Below are positions 1 through 6,568 of a DNA stretch of 14,016 nucleotides, piece after piece (position 1 is the stretch's first letter; each line of letters begins with the position of its first letter). The stretch is from GCA-2731375 sp964462145. GTDB taxonomy: Bacteria; Pseudomonadota; Alphaproteobacteria; GCA-2731375. Both the position numbers and the translations under genes were made by a program. The stretch is taken from positions 1 through 14,016 of the forward strand of contig CAYWYB010000121.1 in NCBI GenBank assembly GCA_964462145.1, written 5' to 3'. The notes beneath the pieces are model-generated. The model was given only the letters and a program-made list of their open reading frames with translations. It had not been told where the DNA came from and made no database searches.

Positions 1-146
1 CGCACCACCATGCCTTGGGCCGGGACCACCGTACCTGGTACGACCAGGAACGCCCGGAGCTGTTTGCCGAAGGCATCAAGGCTGTGAAACGACGGTTCGA
101 TCCGAAAGCCGTGCTCAACCCAGGAATTCTGGTCGACCCGGATTAG
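1..146 (+). CDS. FAD-linked oxidase, C-terminal fragment (partial gene)
   Basis: Only the last 47 residues are present; the gene begins upstream of the window. The frame starts at base 3 and ends with TAG at 144-146. The fragment opens with HHHALGRDH and ends with FDPKAVLNPGIL. The 'DP..VLNPG' ending is typical of the C-terminal domain of FAD-linked oxidases (PF02913: D-lactate/glycolate dehydrogenases and alkylglycerone-phosphate synthase). The triple histidine followed by a charged Gly-Arg-Asp-His stretch resembles the AGPS-like branch, where such histidines lie at the active site. The exact substrate cannot be told from a tail this short. A palindromic repeat follows the stop by 12 bases and may end its transcript. 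Confidence 0.72.
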   Translation, partial: HHHALGRDHRTWYDQERPELFAEGIKAVKRRFDPKAVLNPGILVDPD

Positions 147-158
147 GCCTTGCCAGGC

Positions 159-278
159 CCATTTTCGATTCTCATCGAATCGCCAAGCCACCCGCTCCCC
201 CTCCCCGGCCACCCATTAATGGTACCCTGTGGGTGGCCGGGAAGGGGGAGCGGGTGGATAGAACAAACTCGAAAATGG
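159..278. repeat. Palindromic intergenic repeat, copy A
   Basis: An imperfect palindrome of about 120 bp. The outer arms are CCATTTTCGA (159-168) and TCGAAAATGG (269-278). The inner arms are 28 bp each (188-215 and 230-257), complementary except at one position, and enclose a 14-base loop that contains GGTACC (221-226). A second copy, inverted relative to this one, lies at the right edge of the window (13957-14016); 56 of its 60 visible bases match the reverse complement of 219-278. Weak complementarity seems to extend outwards (CCAG near 153, CTGG near 280). It contains no gene. It could be a REP/BIME-like element or a non-autonomous MITE; no clear target duplication is visible. Confidence 0.85.
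188..257. terminator. Possible bidirectional hairpin terminator inside repeat copy A
   Basis: The inner stem pairs 27 of 28 positions and is very GC-rich. It sits between the end of the plus-strand oxidase and the end of the minus-strand PQ-loop gene, which converge here, so it is well placed to stop transcripts from both sides. There is no proper T-run directly after either arm, so a classical intrinsic terminator is not proven. mRNA 3' end protection is an alternative role. Confidence 0.4.
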
Positions 279-284
279 TCTGGA

Positions 285-575
285 CTACCAAAACGACCTG
301 GTTTCCATGGCAATTCCCACAACGACAATCAGGTACATGAAACAATAAGCACCGCACGAGTACACCAATGCGGTCCTCTTATTCAGTGTTCCATAGAGCA
401 GCCCGATCATCGCAATCAACAGATATGACGCCCACGTTATAAGCGACAGAGCATCGATATGATCGGCGTGGGTATGCCAGATTTTGATGGCCTGCGGGAT
501 CGTCGCGACCGCTCCCAAGACCCCCGCTGTTCCATAAACCACCTCCAAGGCCGATAGGAAGCGATCCCTAGTCAC
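285..575 (-). CDS. SemiSWEET-type PQ-loop sugar transporter
   Basis: A 96-residue membrane protein. It shows three hydrophobic segments, roughly residues 10-29, 44-62 and 68-89, with a PQ motif (residues 27-28, ATIPQAIKIW) at the end of the first. One triple-helix bundle of under 100 residues with one PQ-loop is the usual build of bacterial SemiSWEETs, which dimerise to make a sugar uniporter in the inner membrane. The start is GTG at 575, chosen because AGGAGG lies 8 bases upstream. The substrate cannot be inferred. It converges on the oxidase fragment across repeat copy A and lies downstream of hemN, separated from it by about 230 bp. Confidence 0.85.
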   Translation of the reverse strand: MTRDRFLSALEVVYGTAGVLGAVATIPQAIKIWHTHADHIDALSLITWASYLLIAMIGLLYGTLNKRTALVYSCGAYCFMYLIVVVGIAMETRSFW

Positions 576-583
576 GGAAACAA

Positions 584-589
584 CCTCCT
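584..589 (-). promoter_or_regulatory. Strong Shine-Dalgarno fixing a GTG start
   Basis: The minus strand reads AGGAGG, then 8 bases, then GTG at 575. This perfect ribosome binding site decides the GTG start of the PQ-loop gene, which has no suitable ATG nearby. Confidence 0.8.
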
Positions 590-809
590 AAAACGTAACT
601 GAAGTGTTGAATTACAGACGAAAGCTCGATGACATTTTTGATTTTGACTATTGACGCCATACCTATGTAACGCTCGTTCCAAACTAAATTTCCGCAGCAT
701 ACCCTGCCTGCCACACGAAATTCTTAACGTGGACAAAGGGCCTGCCAGGGTGGATTGCACCCGTCGTCAAACGGGGCCGAGGGCGGAACCGGCGGTTCGT
801 AACCGCGTG
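590..809. other. Intergenic region between PQ-loop gene and hemN
   Basis: About 220 bp without a gene. The part near 600-690 is visibly more AT-rich than its surroundings and may hold the minus-strand promoter of the PQ-loop gene, but no -35/-10 pair stands out. Just past the hemN stop there is a small perfect hairpin, GCGGTT-cgt-AACCGC (792-806). It has no following T-run, so it is at best a weak terminator for hemN. Confidence 0.4.
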
Positions 810-2168
810 TTAAATGGCGCGGGCGTGGGCCGGCTTGTCGGGGTCGGGGGCGTGATATTGGTCGAAGGCGGCACAGGCCATGCGCACCAGCATGCGGCCA
901 CGGGGCAGAACGTTGACGTTCCAGCTATCGACCGCGACCAGATCATCGGCAATCAGAGGGTCCAGCTTTTGCATATCTCCGGCCAGGCTTTGCACGGCAA
1001 CGCCGTGCTGGTCACAGATCGCCTCCAGGTCGATCTGAAAATCGCACATCAGACGCTCGATAATATGAGAACGCAAGCGGTCCTGATCCGTCAGACCGAC
1101 ACCCCGCGCCGTTGCCAGGCCACCAGCCTTGATGGCGCCCATATAGTCACGCGCCGAGTGCTTGTTCTGGATAAAGCCGCTGGGCAGGGTGGAAATGGCG
1201 GAGGCGCCAAAGGCCAGCAAAGTCTTGGCGGTATCGGTGGTGTAGCCCTGGAAATTCCGGTGCAGACGGCCCTCCCGTTGGGCCACATCCATCTCCGAAC
1301 CCGCCTTGGAAAAATGATCCAGGCCGATGTGTACGTAATCAGCGGCGTCCAATCGTTCCAGCGCTTCGTTGAACAGGTTCAGGCGCTCTTCCGCGTTGGG
1401 CAGATCGCCTTCCTTGATCAACTTCATATGCGAGAACATCCAGGGCACATGGGCATAGCCGAACAGGGTCATCCGCTCCGGCCCCAGGCCGACCGCCAGA
1501 TCGGCGGAGGTGCCAAATTGTTCCTGGCGCTGAAATGGCAGACCGTACATCAGATCCAGATTCAGATCAGTAATGCCGCCCGCACGCAGGTTCTTTACCG
1601 CCTCGGCCACCAATTCGTAGGGCTGCACCCGGTTGACCGCCTTTTGCACCGAGGCATCGAAATCCTGCACCCCAATCGAAGTACGGTTGACGCCCATGTC
1701 GCGGGTCAGGGTGACGATGTCCTCGCCGGAAATGACGCGGGGGTCCATCTCCACGGCGATTTCGGCATCGGGCAGAAATTCAAAATGTTCGCGCAATTTG
1801 GCCATGATCCGGGCCATGCGCCCTGGCCCGATGGAACTTGGCGTGCCGCCGCCCCAATGCACCGCCGCCGCCTTTGGCCGGACGCTCAGATGCGCCGCCG
1901 CCCGGTCTATTTCCTGGCAGACCAGATCGGTATAAGTCTCGAAGGTATTTTGGTGCCGGCCAACTTGGGTATTGCAGCCGCAATACCAGCATAATTCCTG
2001 GCAAAACGGCACATGGACATAGAGCGAAACGGCTTCTTCCCGGCCCACCTCTCCCAGCCATTGGGCATGCTTTGCCTCGCCCACCTGATCGGTAAACTGC
2101 ACGGCAGTGGGGTAGGACGTATAGCGCGGCACGCGCTGGTCATATTTCAACAGGATTGCGGAATCCAT
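810..2168 (-). CDS. hemN: Oxygen-independent coproporphyrinogen III oxidase HemN
   Basis: A 452-residue radical SAM enzyme that decarboxylates two propionates of coproporphyrinogen III to give protoporphyrinogen IX without oxygen, in the cytoplasmic haem pathway. The N-terminus has the HemN signature PRYTSYPTA (14-22). VPFCQELCWYCGC carries the SAM cluster cysteines C56, C60 and C63 plus the conserved C65. HWGGGTP (104-110) and VEMDPR follow in the expected order, and AQREGRLHRNFQGYTT is the typical later motif. The length is close to E. coli HemN (457). HemW is ruled out because the CxxxCxxCxC pattern and C-terminal HemN domain are both there. It lies downstream of nnrU on the same strand, which fits use under low oxygen. 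The ribosome site (AGAGAG) is weak. Confidence 0.97.
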   Translation of the reverse strand: MDSAILLKYDQRVPRYTSYPTAVQFTDQVGEAKHAQWLGEVGREEAVSLYVHVPFCQELCWYCGCNTQVGRHQNTFETYTDLVCQEIDRAAAHLSVRPKAAAVHWGGGTPSSIGPGRMARIMAKLREHFEFLPDAEIAVEMDPRVISGEDIVTLTRDMGVNRTSIGVQDFDASVQKAVNRVQPYELVAEAVKNLRAGGITDLNLDLMYGLPFQRQEQFGTSADLAVGLGPERMTLFGYAHVPWMFSHMKLIKEGDLPNAEERLNLFNEALERLDAADYVHIGLDHFSKAGSEMDVAQREGRLHRNFQGYTTDTAKTLLAFGASAISTLPSGFIQNKHSARDYMGAIKAGGLATARGVGLTDQDRLRSHIIERLMCDFQIDLEAICDQHGVAVQSLAGDMQKLDPLIADDLVAVDSWNVNVLPRGRMLVRMACAAFDQYHAPDPDKPAHARAI

Positions 2169-2303
2169 AGCTCTCTAAGTCCAGTTATTCTGCGCCAACA
2201 CATTCCATGCCAAATGGCCAACTGCAAGCCTTAATCGTTCAAATCAGCCAATTGTGACCTTTTGTCCTGGTGCCAGAGTACTTTTCAATTAAGCGAAGCC
2301 GCT

Positions 2304-2993
2304 CTAGGCAAACGGATGCGGTGCCATGCCGAAAGCCCATTTATGCAAAAATACCAGCACAATGAAATAAAGCACGACACCGGCGCCCATGCGGCCCCAG
2401 CCAATTTCCGCCAGCGTTACCTTGGCCCGGCCCTGCAGAATGGCGGCGAAAGGCAGCCAAGAGGTCTGGGCCGCGAAACGGGGCCAATCCTCGGGATATT
2501 TAACCGCCCGTTTGGCATCGATCTGCAGCGGCCCGATCAGGGATAGCGCCAGAAATCCACCAAAGAAGATCAACGAGGCCAAATCGCCATTGGCCACGAT
2601 ATGACAGCCCGACCAGAGGCTGACCGCGACCAGGAATGGATGCCGGGTTACCTTGATGATCCCGCCAGATGCCTGCACCCGGGCCAAAGATTTTTCGCCC
2701 CCCGCCGCCGTCGGGTTCGGCGTGGAAAAGGCCAGCACCGCCAGCACCATGGCGACCAGCATCACCGAGAGAGACAAATGCTTCAGACCCTTTAGATCGG
2801 GCCATAATTCCACGTGCGGCGCATCGCCATAGGCCAGGATGATCCAGAACAGCGCCCCCGCCGAGACAGCGGAAAAAAGGCCCATATAGATCCCTTCCCC
2901 CATTCTTGCCACCAACACGCCGCGCAGCTTGGTGCCGGAGATCAGTGCATGGATGGCGAAAAACAACAAGCTGGCCAAAAACAGGCTGAGCAT
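2304..2993 (-). CDS. nnrU: NnrU-family integral membrane protein
   Basis: A 229-residue protein with about six hydrophobic segments (near residues 1-19, 35-54, 72-90, 118-134, 139-154 and 200-217). The TRHP motif (116-119) and the following GPLQIDAKR stretch (154-162) match the NnrU family (PF07298), which is distantly related to isoprenylcysteine and phospholipid methyltransferases. NnrU was named from a gene required for nitrite/nitric oxide reduction in denitrifying alphaproteobacteria; its biochemical role is not settled. AGGA lies about 7 bases before the ATG. It is divergent from the selenoprotein gene across 48 bp and precedes hemN by 135 bp. The two may share a transcript, although the 135-bp gap leaves room for a separate hemN promoter. 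Confidence 0.88.
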   Translation of the reverse strand: MLSLFLASLLFFAIHALISGTKLRGVLVARMGEGIYMGLFSAVSAGALFWIILAYGDAPHVELWPDLKGLKHLSLSVMLVAMVLAVLAFSTPNPTAAGGEKSLARVQASGGIIKVTRHPFLVAVSLWSGCHIVANGDLASLIFFGGFLALSLIGPLQIDAKRAVKYPEDWPRFAAQTSWLPFAAILQGRAKVTLAEIGWGRMGAGVVLYFIVLVFLHKWAFGMAPHPFA

Positions 2994-3041
2994 GGCAAAG
3001 TCCTATCTGCGTACAGGTAACAATGGTTAGGATTGCTCCAT
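2994..3041. promoter_or_regulatory. Divergent regulatory gap between nnrU and the selenoprotein gene
   Basis: Only 48 bp separate two divergent starts, so promoters for both directions must sit here or reach into the coding ends. Plus-strand AGGA (3029-3032) lies 9 bases before ATG 3042 and supports that start. I see no convincing -35/-10 pair or FNR-type palindrome. Confidence 0.35.
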
Positions 3042-3923
3042 ATGTCCCATGTCAAATATATCGACAAAACCCGCGATTACTACCTCAGCCAAGGCTACGA
3101 TAAACCTTATCAATGGGCCCATTTCGACGATGTGCCCTTCGCGCGCCTGAACAAACCTTTGTCCGAGGCGCGAATCTCGCTGGTCTCAACCTCGGACGTT
3201 ACCGTGCGCGGGACCGAGGATGGCGGCAACCATGCGGACGAACTATTCAACGGCAATGTCTATTCCATCCCCGCCGACACGCCCACTGATCAGCTATACA
3301 GCCGGCAGGACCATTACGATAAATACGCTACAAATCTCGACGACGTGGACAGCTATTTCCCCATTACCCGCCTGCACGAAGCAGCCGCCGCCGGGCGCAT
3401 CGGCAGCGTTGCGGACCGCGTGCACGGCGTCTTCACCGCCTACAGCCAGCGCCGGACCTTGACGGTTGATGGCCCGGAGGTGCTGGCCCGCTGCCGCGCC
3501 GACGGTGTCGATGCGGTTGTCCTGACACCGGTCTGACCGGTGTGCCATCAAACCGTGAGTTTGACCGCACGCTATCTGGAAGAAAACGGCATCCCCACCG
3601 TGCTGATCGCCAACGCCCGGGACATTGTCGAATATTGCGGCGTCGCCCGCATGCTGTTCGTTGACTATCCCCTGGGCAATCCCTGCGGCCGGCCATTCGA
3701 AGTGGAAGAGCAGCGGCAGATTTTTGACATGGCGCTGGATCTTTTGACCGATGCCACCGAACCCCGCAGCACCGTCATCGCGCCGCAAACATGGCCCGGC
3801 GGTGATGATTGGAAGCGACTGATATTCTCGGAAGAGCAGCCATTTCTGGACGAGAACGCCCACAATGACTGGATCAAGGCGAAACAGCGTTACAAGGAGT
3901 TGAAAAAAGAGGGCAAGGTCTAG
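3042..3923 (+). CDS. GrdB-related selenoprotein (glycine/sarcosine/betaine reductase selenoprotein B family), Sec at UGA 3534
   Basis: Two plus-strand open frames in the same phase, 3042-3533 and 3537-3923, are separated only by TGA at 3534-3536. Read through as selenocysteine they give one 293-residue protein with the redox motif U165-P-V-C168. Residues before the UGA (SYFPITRLHEAAAAGRIGS and DAVVLTPV) and after it (CHQTVSLTARYLEENGIPTV) both fit the GrdB/PrdB selenoprotein family (PF07355), where Sec sits in a UxxC pair. A SECIS-like hairpin follows the UGA. The protein is clearly shorter than clostridial GrdB (over 400 residues), and no GrdA, GrdE, GrdC or GrdD partner is here, so glycine reductase activity should not be assumed; a general reductase or redox role is more cautious. 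Start ATG 3042 has AGGA 9 bases upstream; TTG 3033 is less likely. A conventional annotation would split or truncate this gene. Confidence 0.87.
3540..3572 (+). promoter_or_regulatory. Candidate bacterial SECIS element
   Basis: The RNA just after the UGA folds into a two-part stem. Lower stem: GUGUGC (3540-3545) with GCACGC (3567-3572), 6 pairs with one G-U. Then comes a small 3x3 internal loop. Upper stem: CAAAC (3549-3553) with GUUUG (3559-3563), and an apical loop CGUGA (3554-3558) containing a guanine. The loop starts 18 bases past the UGA, within the distance known for bacterial SelB-bound SECIS hairpins. It lies inside the coding sequence, as bacterial SECIS elements do. Confidence 0.72.
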
Positions 3924-3951
3924 CGCTGCTGACCCAGGTCAAGGAACAGCG
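3924..3951 (+). other. Small nested hairpin after the selenoprotein stop
   Basis: CGCTG (3924-3928) pairs with CAGCG (3947-3951), and inside it TGAC (3930-3933) pairs with GTCA (3938-3941). There is no T-run, so readthrough into the next gene is expected; it could partly attenuate or protect mRNA. It may be chance. Confidence 0.25.
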
Positions 3952-3999
3952 GGGCCAGGCCCTATTTATGGCACCCTTGAACGACTTAAGGAGAGTTTC

Positions 4000-5073
4000 A
4001 TGGGGCTGGACCGTACTTGGGTGAACGAGGCCATCCGGCGCATTGACGCCGATTTCAACCGTTCCGCCGATACTCATCTTTTGCGCCTGGAATTACCCGG
4101 TACGCCGGGCATTCCGCTTTATTTCAAGGATGAATCCACTCATCCCACGGGCAGCCTGAAACACCGCCTCGCCCGCTCGCTGTTCCTGTTCGCGCTGTGC
4201 AATGGCTGGGTTGGCTCGGACACCACGATTGTCGAGGCCTCATCGGGCAGCACCGCCGTCTCGGAGGCCTATTTCGCCAAATTGCTGAACCTGCCCTTCA
4301 TCGCCGTGGTGCCCAAATCGACCTCGCCGGAAAAGCTGGCGCAGATCGAATTTCATGGCGGTCAGGTTCATAAAGTCGATGATCCGAGCCAGATTTACAG
4401 CGAATCCCACCGCTTGGCGCGGGAGACCGGCGGCCATTACATGGACCAGTTCACCTATGCCGAACGGGTCACGGATTGGCGGGGCAACAATAATATCGCC
4501 GACAGTATCTTCGATCAGATGCTGGGCGAGGAACTGCCCGAACCGCGCTGGATCGTCTGTGGCGCGGGCACCGGCGGCACCTCGGCCACCATTGGCCGCT
4601 ACATCCGCTATCGCCGGTTCGAAACCCAGGTCTGCGTCGTCGATCCCGAATTCTCGGTCTTCCATGAATATTTCGAGAAGCGGGACTGTAATCTGACCCT
4701 TGAGCGGGGCAGCGACGTGGAGGGGATTGGACGGCCACGGGTTGAGGCGTCCTTCGTACCCCAGGTGATCGACCAGATGATCAAGGTGCCCGATGCGGCC
4801 AGCTATGCGGCATTGCGTTATTTGGAACGGCTGTTGGGGCGCAAGATCGGCGGCTCCACCGGGACAAATCTTTATGGCGCGGCGCAGATCATGGCGGCCA
4901 TGCGCAGCCGGGGTGAGACCGGTTCCGTCGTCACCTTGATCTGCGATCCGGGCGATCGATATCTGGATACATATTTTAATGACGCCTGGTTGGCCGAGAA
5001 CGGTTTCGACATTCAGCCCTATCTGGCACAATTGGAGCACTTTCATTCCACCGGAGAATGGAAAGATCCGTAA
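4000..5073 (+). CDS. PLP-dependent cysteine synthase-family enzyme, Cds1-like L-cysteine desulfhydrase
   Basis: A 357-residue fold-type II PLP enzyme. The Schiff-base lysine is K54 in HPTGSLKHR. The substrate-binding loop reads SSGSTAVS (81-88) instead of the TSGNTG of true cysteine synthases. The phosphate-binding loop is GAGTGGTSAT (188-197). This loop change and the length place it with Cds1-type proteins, which split L-cysteine into sulfide, pyruvate and ammonia, rather than with CysK/CysM; this is a family-level inference. No signal peptide. AAGGAG (3988-3993) lies 6 bases before ATG 4000. It starts 76 bp after the selenoprotein and is followed after 18 bp by the D-aminoacylase. It could supply sulfide or detoxify cysteine. 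A related lyase acting on another beta-substituted amino acid remains possible. Confidence 0.82.
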   Translation: MGLDRTWVNEAIRRIDADFNRSADTHLLRLELPGTPGIPLYFKDESTHPTGSLKHRLARSLFLFALCNGWVGSDTTIVEASSGSTAVSEAYFAKLLNLPFIAVVPKSTSPEKLAQIEFHGGQVHKVDDPSQIYSESHRLARETGGHYMDQFTYAERVTDWRGNNNIADSIFDQMLGEELPEPRWIVCGAGTGGTSATIGRYIRYRRFETQVCVVDPEFSVFHEYFEKRDCNLTLERGSDVEGIGRPRVEASFVPQVIDQMIKVPDAASYAALRYLERLLGRKIGGSTGTNLYGAAQIMAAMRSRGETGSVVTLICDPGDRYLDTYFNDAWLAENGFDIQPYLAQLEHFHSTGEWKDP

Positions 5074-5091
5074 TCGTGATGGGGACAAAAT

Positions 5092-6564
5092 ATGAGTGAC
5101 GCGGCAGGCCAGGAAAAAGCGACAGAGAAATTCGACGTGGTAATCCGCGACGGCCGATTGATCGATGGCACGGGCGGGCCGGCACGGGCCATGGATGTGG
5201 CCATTACCGGCGAGCGCATCGCCGCCATCGCGGCGCCCGCCGAGACCGGCCATTGGTGGGGCAAGCTGGAGATCGATGCCTCGGACCGGGTGCTGGCGCC
5301 GGGCTTCATCGATGTCCATACCCATGATGACAATGCCGTGCTGCGCGATCCCACCATGGCGGCCAAGATCAGCCAAGGGGTGACCACGGTGGTGGTCGGC
5401 AATTGCGGCATCTCGCTGGCCCCGATCACCGATATCGACCCGCCGCCGCCGCTGAACCTGCTTGGTGGCCGGGAATATTTTCAATTCTCGACCATGGCGG
5501 ACTATCTTGCCGCCGTGACGAATATACAGCCCAGCATCAATGTCGCCGCCCTTGTGGGTCACAGCACCTTGCGGGCCGGCGCCATGGACGATCTGAAACG
5601 GCCCGCGACAGACGATGAAATCGCCGTCATGAAGGAAAAGCTCGCCGCCTCCCTCGATGCCGGTGCCATCGGCATGAGCACGGGGCTGTATTACAAGACC
5701 GCCACGCATGCCCCCATGGAAGAGGTTATTGCCCTGGCCGAAACGCTTTCGGATCGGGGCGGCGTATACACCACCCATATGCGGGATGAGGCCAATCACA
5801 TCATCGATTCCCTGACGGAAACCCAGACCACGGCACAGCGGGCCGGGGTGCCAGTCGTGGTCTCTCACCACAAATGCTCGCAACCGGCCAATTGGGGCCG
5901 CAGCACCGAGACCCTGGCGTTTATTGAAGAGGCGCGGAAAACAACCACCATGGGCCTGGATGCCTACCCTTATGCCGCCGGCTCGACAGTGCTGGACCCC
6001 GATTGGGTGCATGACCGTATCCGCATCATGATCACGAAATCGGAACCGCACCCGGAGGCCTCGGGCCGCGACATAACCGACATCGCGGAAGAATGGGGCT
6101 GTTCCCTGAAAGAGGCCGCCGTCAAATTGTCGCCGGCGGGCGCGATCTATTTCCAGATGGACGAGGCGGACGTGCGGCGCATTCTGGCCTATCCCCCAAC
6201 CATGATCGGCTCCGACGGCCTGCCCCACGATGAACATCCCCACCCCCGCCTGTGGGGCACCTTCCCCCGCGTCCTGGGACATTACAGCCGGGACGAGGGC
6301 CTGTTCGATCTGGAAACGGCGGTGCACAAGATGACCGGGCTGTCGGCCCAGACGTTCGGTCTAAAAGACCGGGGCGTGGTACGCGAAGGCGCCTTCGCCG
6401 ATCTGGTCGTGTTCAACCCCGCGACGGTCAATGATCTGGCCACCTTCGAGGAACCGCTGCAGCAATCCGCCGGCATCGATTACGTGCTGGTCAACGGCAC
6501 TCTTTCGTTGATGCTGGGCAATCTTTGTCCCGACCGGGCCGGCCAGGTGGTGCGGAACCATTAG
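5092..6564 (+). CDS. D-aminoacylase (N-acyl-D-amino-acid deacylase)
   Basis: A 490-residue amidohydrolase-superfamily zinc enzyme that hydrolyses N-acyl-D-amino acids to the free D-amino acid and a carboxylate. The metal and catalytic residues known in the Alcaligenes D-aminoacylase (H67, H69, C96, H220, H250, D366) all recur here with a constant shift of nine: H76 and H78 in DVHTHDD, C105 in VVGNCG, H229 in TTHMRDEA, H259 in VSHHKCS, and D375 in GSDGLPHDEHPHPR. The C-terminal GVVREGAFADLVVF strand is the usual composite beta domain. GGGGA lies 6 bases before ATG 5092. It is tightly linked to the next gene (stop and start 4 bp apart), suggesting its D-amino acid product is handled there. The acyl group and side-chain preference cannot be read from sequence. 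Confidence 0.93.
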   Translation: MSDAAGQEKATEKFDVVIRDGRLIDGTGGPARAMDVAITGERIAAIAAPAETGHWWGKLEIDASDRVLAPGFIDVHTHDDNAVLRDPTMAAKISQGVTTVVVGNCGISLAPITDIDPPPPLNLLGGREYFQFSTMADYLAAVTNIQPSINVAALVGHSTLRAGAMDDLKRPATDDEIAVMKEKLAASLDAGAIGMSTGLYYKTATHAPMEEVIALAETLSDRGGVYTTHMRDEANHIIDSLTETQTTAQRAGVPVVVSHHKCSQPANWGRSTETLAFIEEARKTTTMGLDAYPYAAGSTVLDPDWVHDRIRIMITKSEPHPEASGRDITDIAEEWGCSLKEAAVKLSPAGAIYFQMDEADVRRILAYPPTMIGSDGLPHDEHPHPRLWGTFPRVLGHYSRDEGLFDLETAVHKMTGLSAQTFGLKDRGVVREGAFADLVVFNPATVNDLATFEEPLQQSAGIDYVLVNGTLSLMLGNLCPDRAGQVVRNH

Positions 6565-6568
6565 GGCG

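Noticed and set aside
159..278. CRISPR array or attachment site
   Set aside because: The element is a single palindrome, not a series of direct repeats with spacers, and there is no cas or integrase gene nearby.
651..1994. Plus-strand frame of about 447 codons opposite hemN
   Set aside because: hemN on the other strand is unmistakable; this frame is its complement shadow.
2200..2260. FNR/Anr-type site upstream of hemN
   Set aside because: Only loose half-site resemblance (TTGGC..TTGAA and TTGAA..TTAA); no TTGAT-N4-ATCAA palindrome.
3534..3536. TGA as a true stop, making the gene a broken pseudogene or two small genes
   Set aside because: Frame, family similarity and the UxxC motif continue past it, a SECIS-like hairpin follows at the right distance, and the downstream part lacks its own start and ribosome site.
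3042..3923. Full glycine reductase system
   Set aside because: The protein is much shorter than GrdB, and no GrdA, GrdE, GrdC, GrdD or thioredoxin genes are in the window.
4240..6327. Long open minus-strand frame of about 695 codons
   Set aside because: It is antisense to the Cds1-like gene and the D-aminoacylase, whose residues match known families; the minus translation is a GC-rich shadow with no recognisable domain.
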